Positions 6,256 through 6,285 of a stretch of 6,285 nucleotides of DNA are shown here, piece by piece. A model generated the notes under the pieces. It was given only the letters and a program-made list of their open reading frames with translations, was not told where the DNA came from and searched no databases. The number at the start of each line of letters is the position of its first letter. Positions within the stretch are counted from its first letter, which is position 1. This stretch comes from Candidatus Thalassarchaeaceae archaeon (GTDB taxonomy: Archaea > Thermoplasmatota > Poseidoniia > Poseidoniales > Thalassarchaeaceae), in NCBI GenBank assembly GCA_029250425.1, contig JAQXFF010000086.1:1-6285 (forward strand), given 5' to 3'. The translations under genes and the position numbers were made by a program.

Positions 6256-6285
6256 TAGGGGCGGCAGGTCGCCCGATTCCCCCTA
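6256..6285. other. Inverted repeat at window end
   Basis: TAGGGG (6256-6261) is complementary to CCCCTA (6280-6285), and within it GGGCG (6259-6263) can instead pair with CGCCC (6270-6274) around a 6-base loop. It lies 32 bases after the pus10 stop. A short TTTT (6224-6227) and an A/T-rich TTAATTA (6251-6257) precede it. It may be a 3' end structure of the pus10 transcript or the start of a feature cut by the window edge. I cannot fit it to a tRNA. Confidence 0.35.

Noticed and set aside
6249..6257. CTTAATTA-like archaeal TATA box
   Set aside because: An isolated A/T-rich match without a convincing BRE, and the gene it would serve lies outside the window.
6241..6285. Possible tRNA gene at the right edge
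   Set aside because: No T-loop GTTCRA motif and no set of D, anticodon and T stems of proper length can be fitted.

Overview
The window looks like a piece of archaeal chromosome, most likely from a marine Poseidoniales-type (Marine Group II) euryarchaeon. The strongest evidence is a full-length Pus10-type tRNA pseudouridine synthase, an enzyme of archaea and eukaryotes that bacteria normally lack. Compact same-strand genes, a GAGGTG ribosome-binding site and an even base composition (roughly mid-40s % GC by eye) fit prokaryotic DNA. The lineage is inferred from gene content and style, not from a marker comparison.

Layout, all on the + strand: (1) a J-domain co-chaperone with a shortened zinc finger (about 83-1003), whose frame stays open to the left edge of the window; (2) after a 48-base gap holding a small GC-rich hairpin, a very large RND/MMPL-type membrane protein of about 1117 residues (1052-4405); (3) overlapping its end by 8 bases, a small DUF971 / GBBH-N-like zinc-binding protein (4398-4727); (4) a 77-base spacer with a strong hairpin that has a competing alternative pairing; (5) Pus10 (4805 or 4817 to 6223), with an unusual acidic N-terminal extension; (6) a 62-base tail with an inverted repeat cut off by the window end. 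I see no mobile element, CRISPR array, tRNA or rRNA.

How they fit together: the RND protein and the DUF971 protein are probably translationally coupled. The J-domain protein would work with a DnaK/Hsp70 encoded elsewhere. Pus10 modifies the T-loop of tRNAs and probably belongs to a separate transcription unit or regulatory segment. The genes look like neighbours with separate housekeeping and envelope roles, not one pathway, and I found no clear undescribed multi-gene system. The most distinctive points are an apparent two-helix insertion in the RND second half, four closely spaced cysteine pairs in its outer domains, a His-to-Cys swap at the expected zinc site of DUF971, the acidic tail on Pus10, and the switch-like inverted repeats before Pus10.
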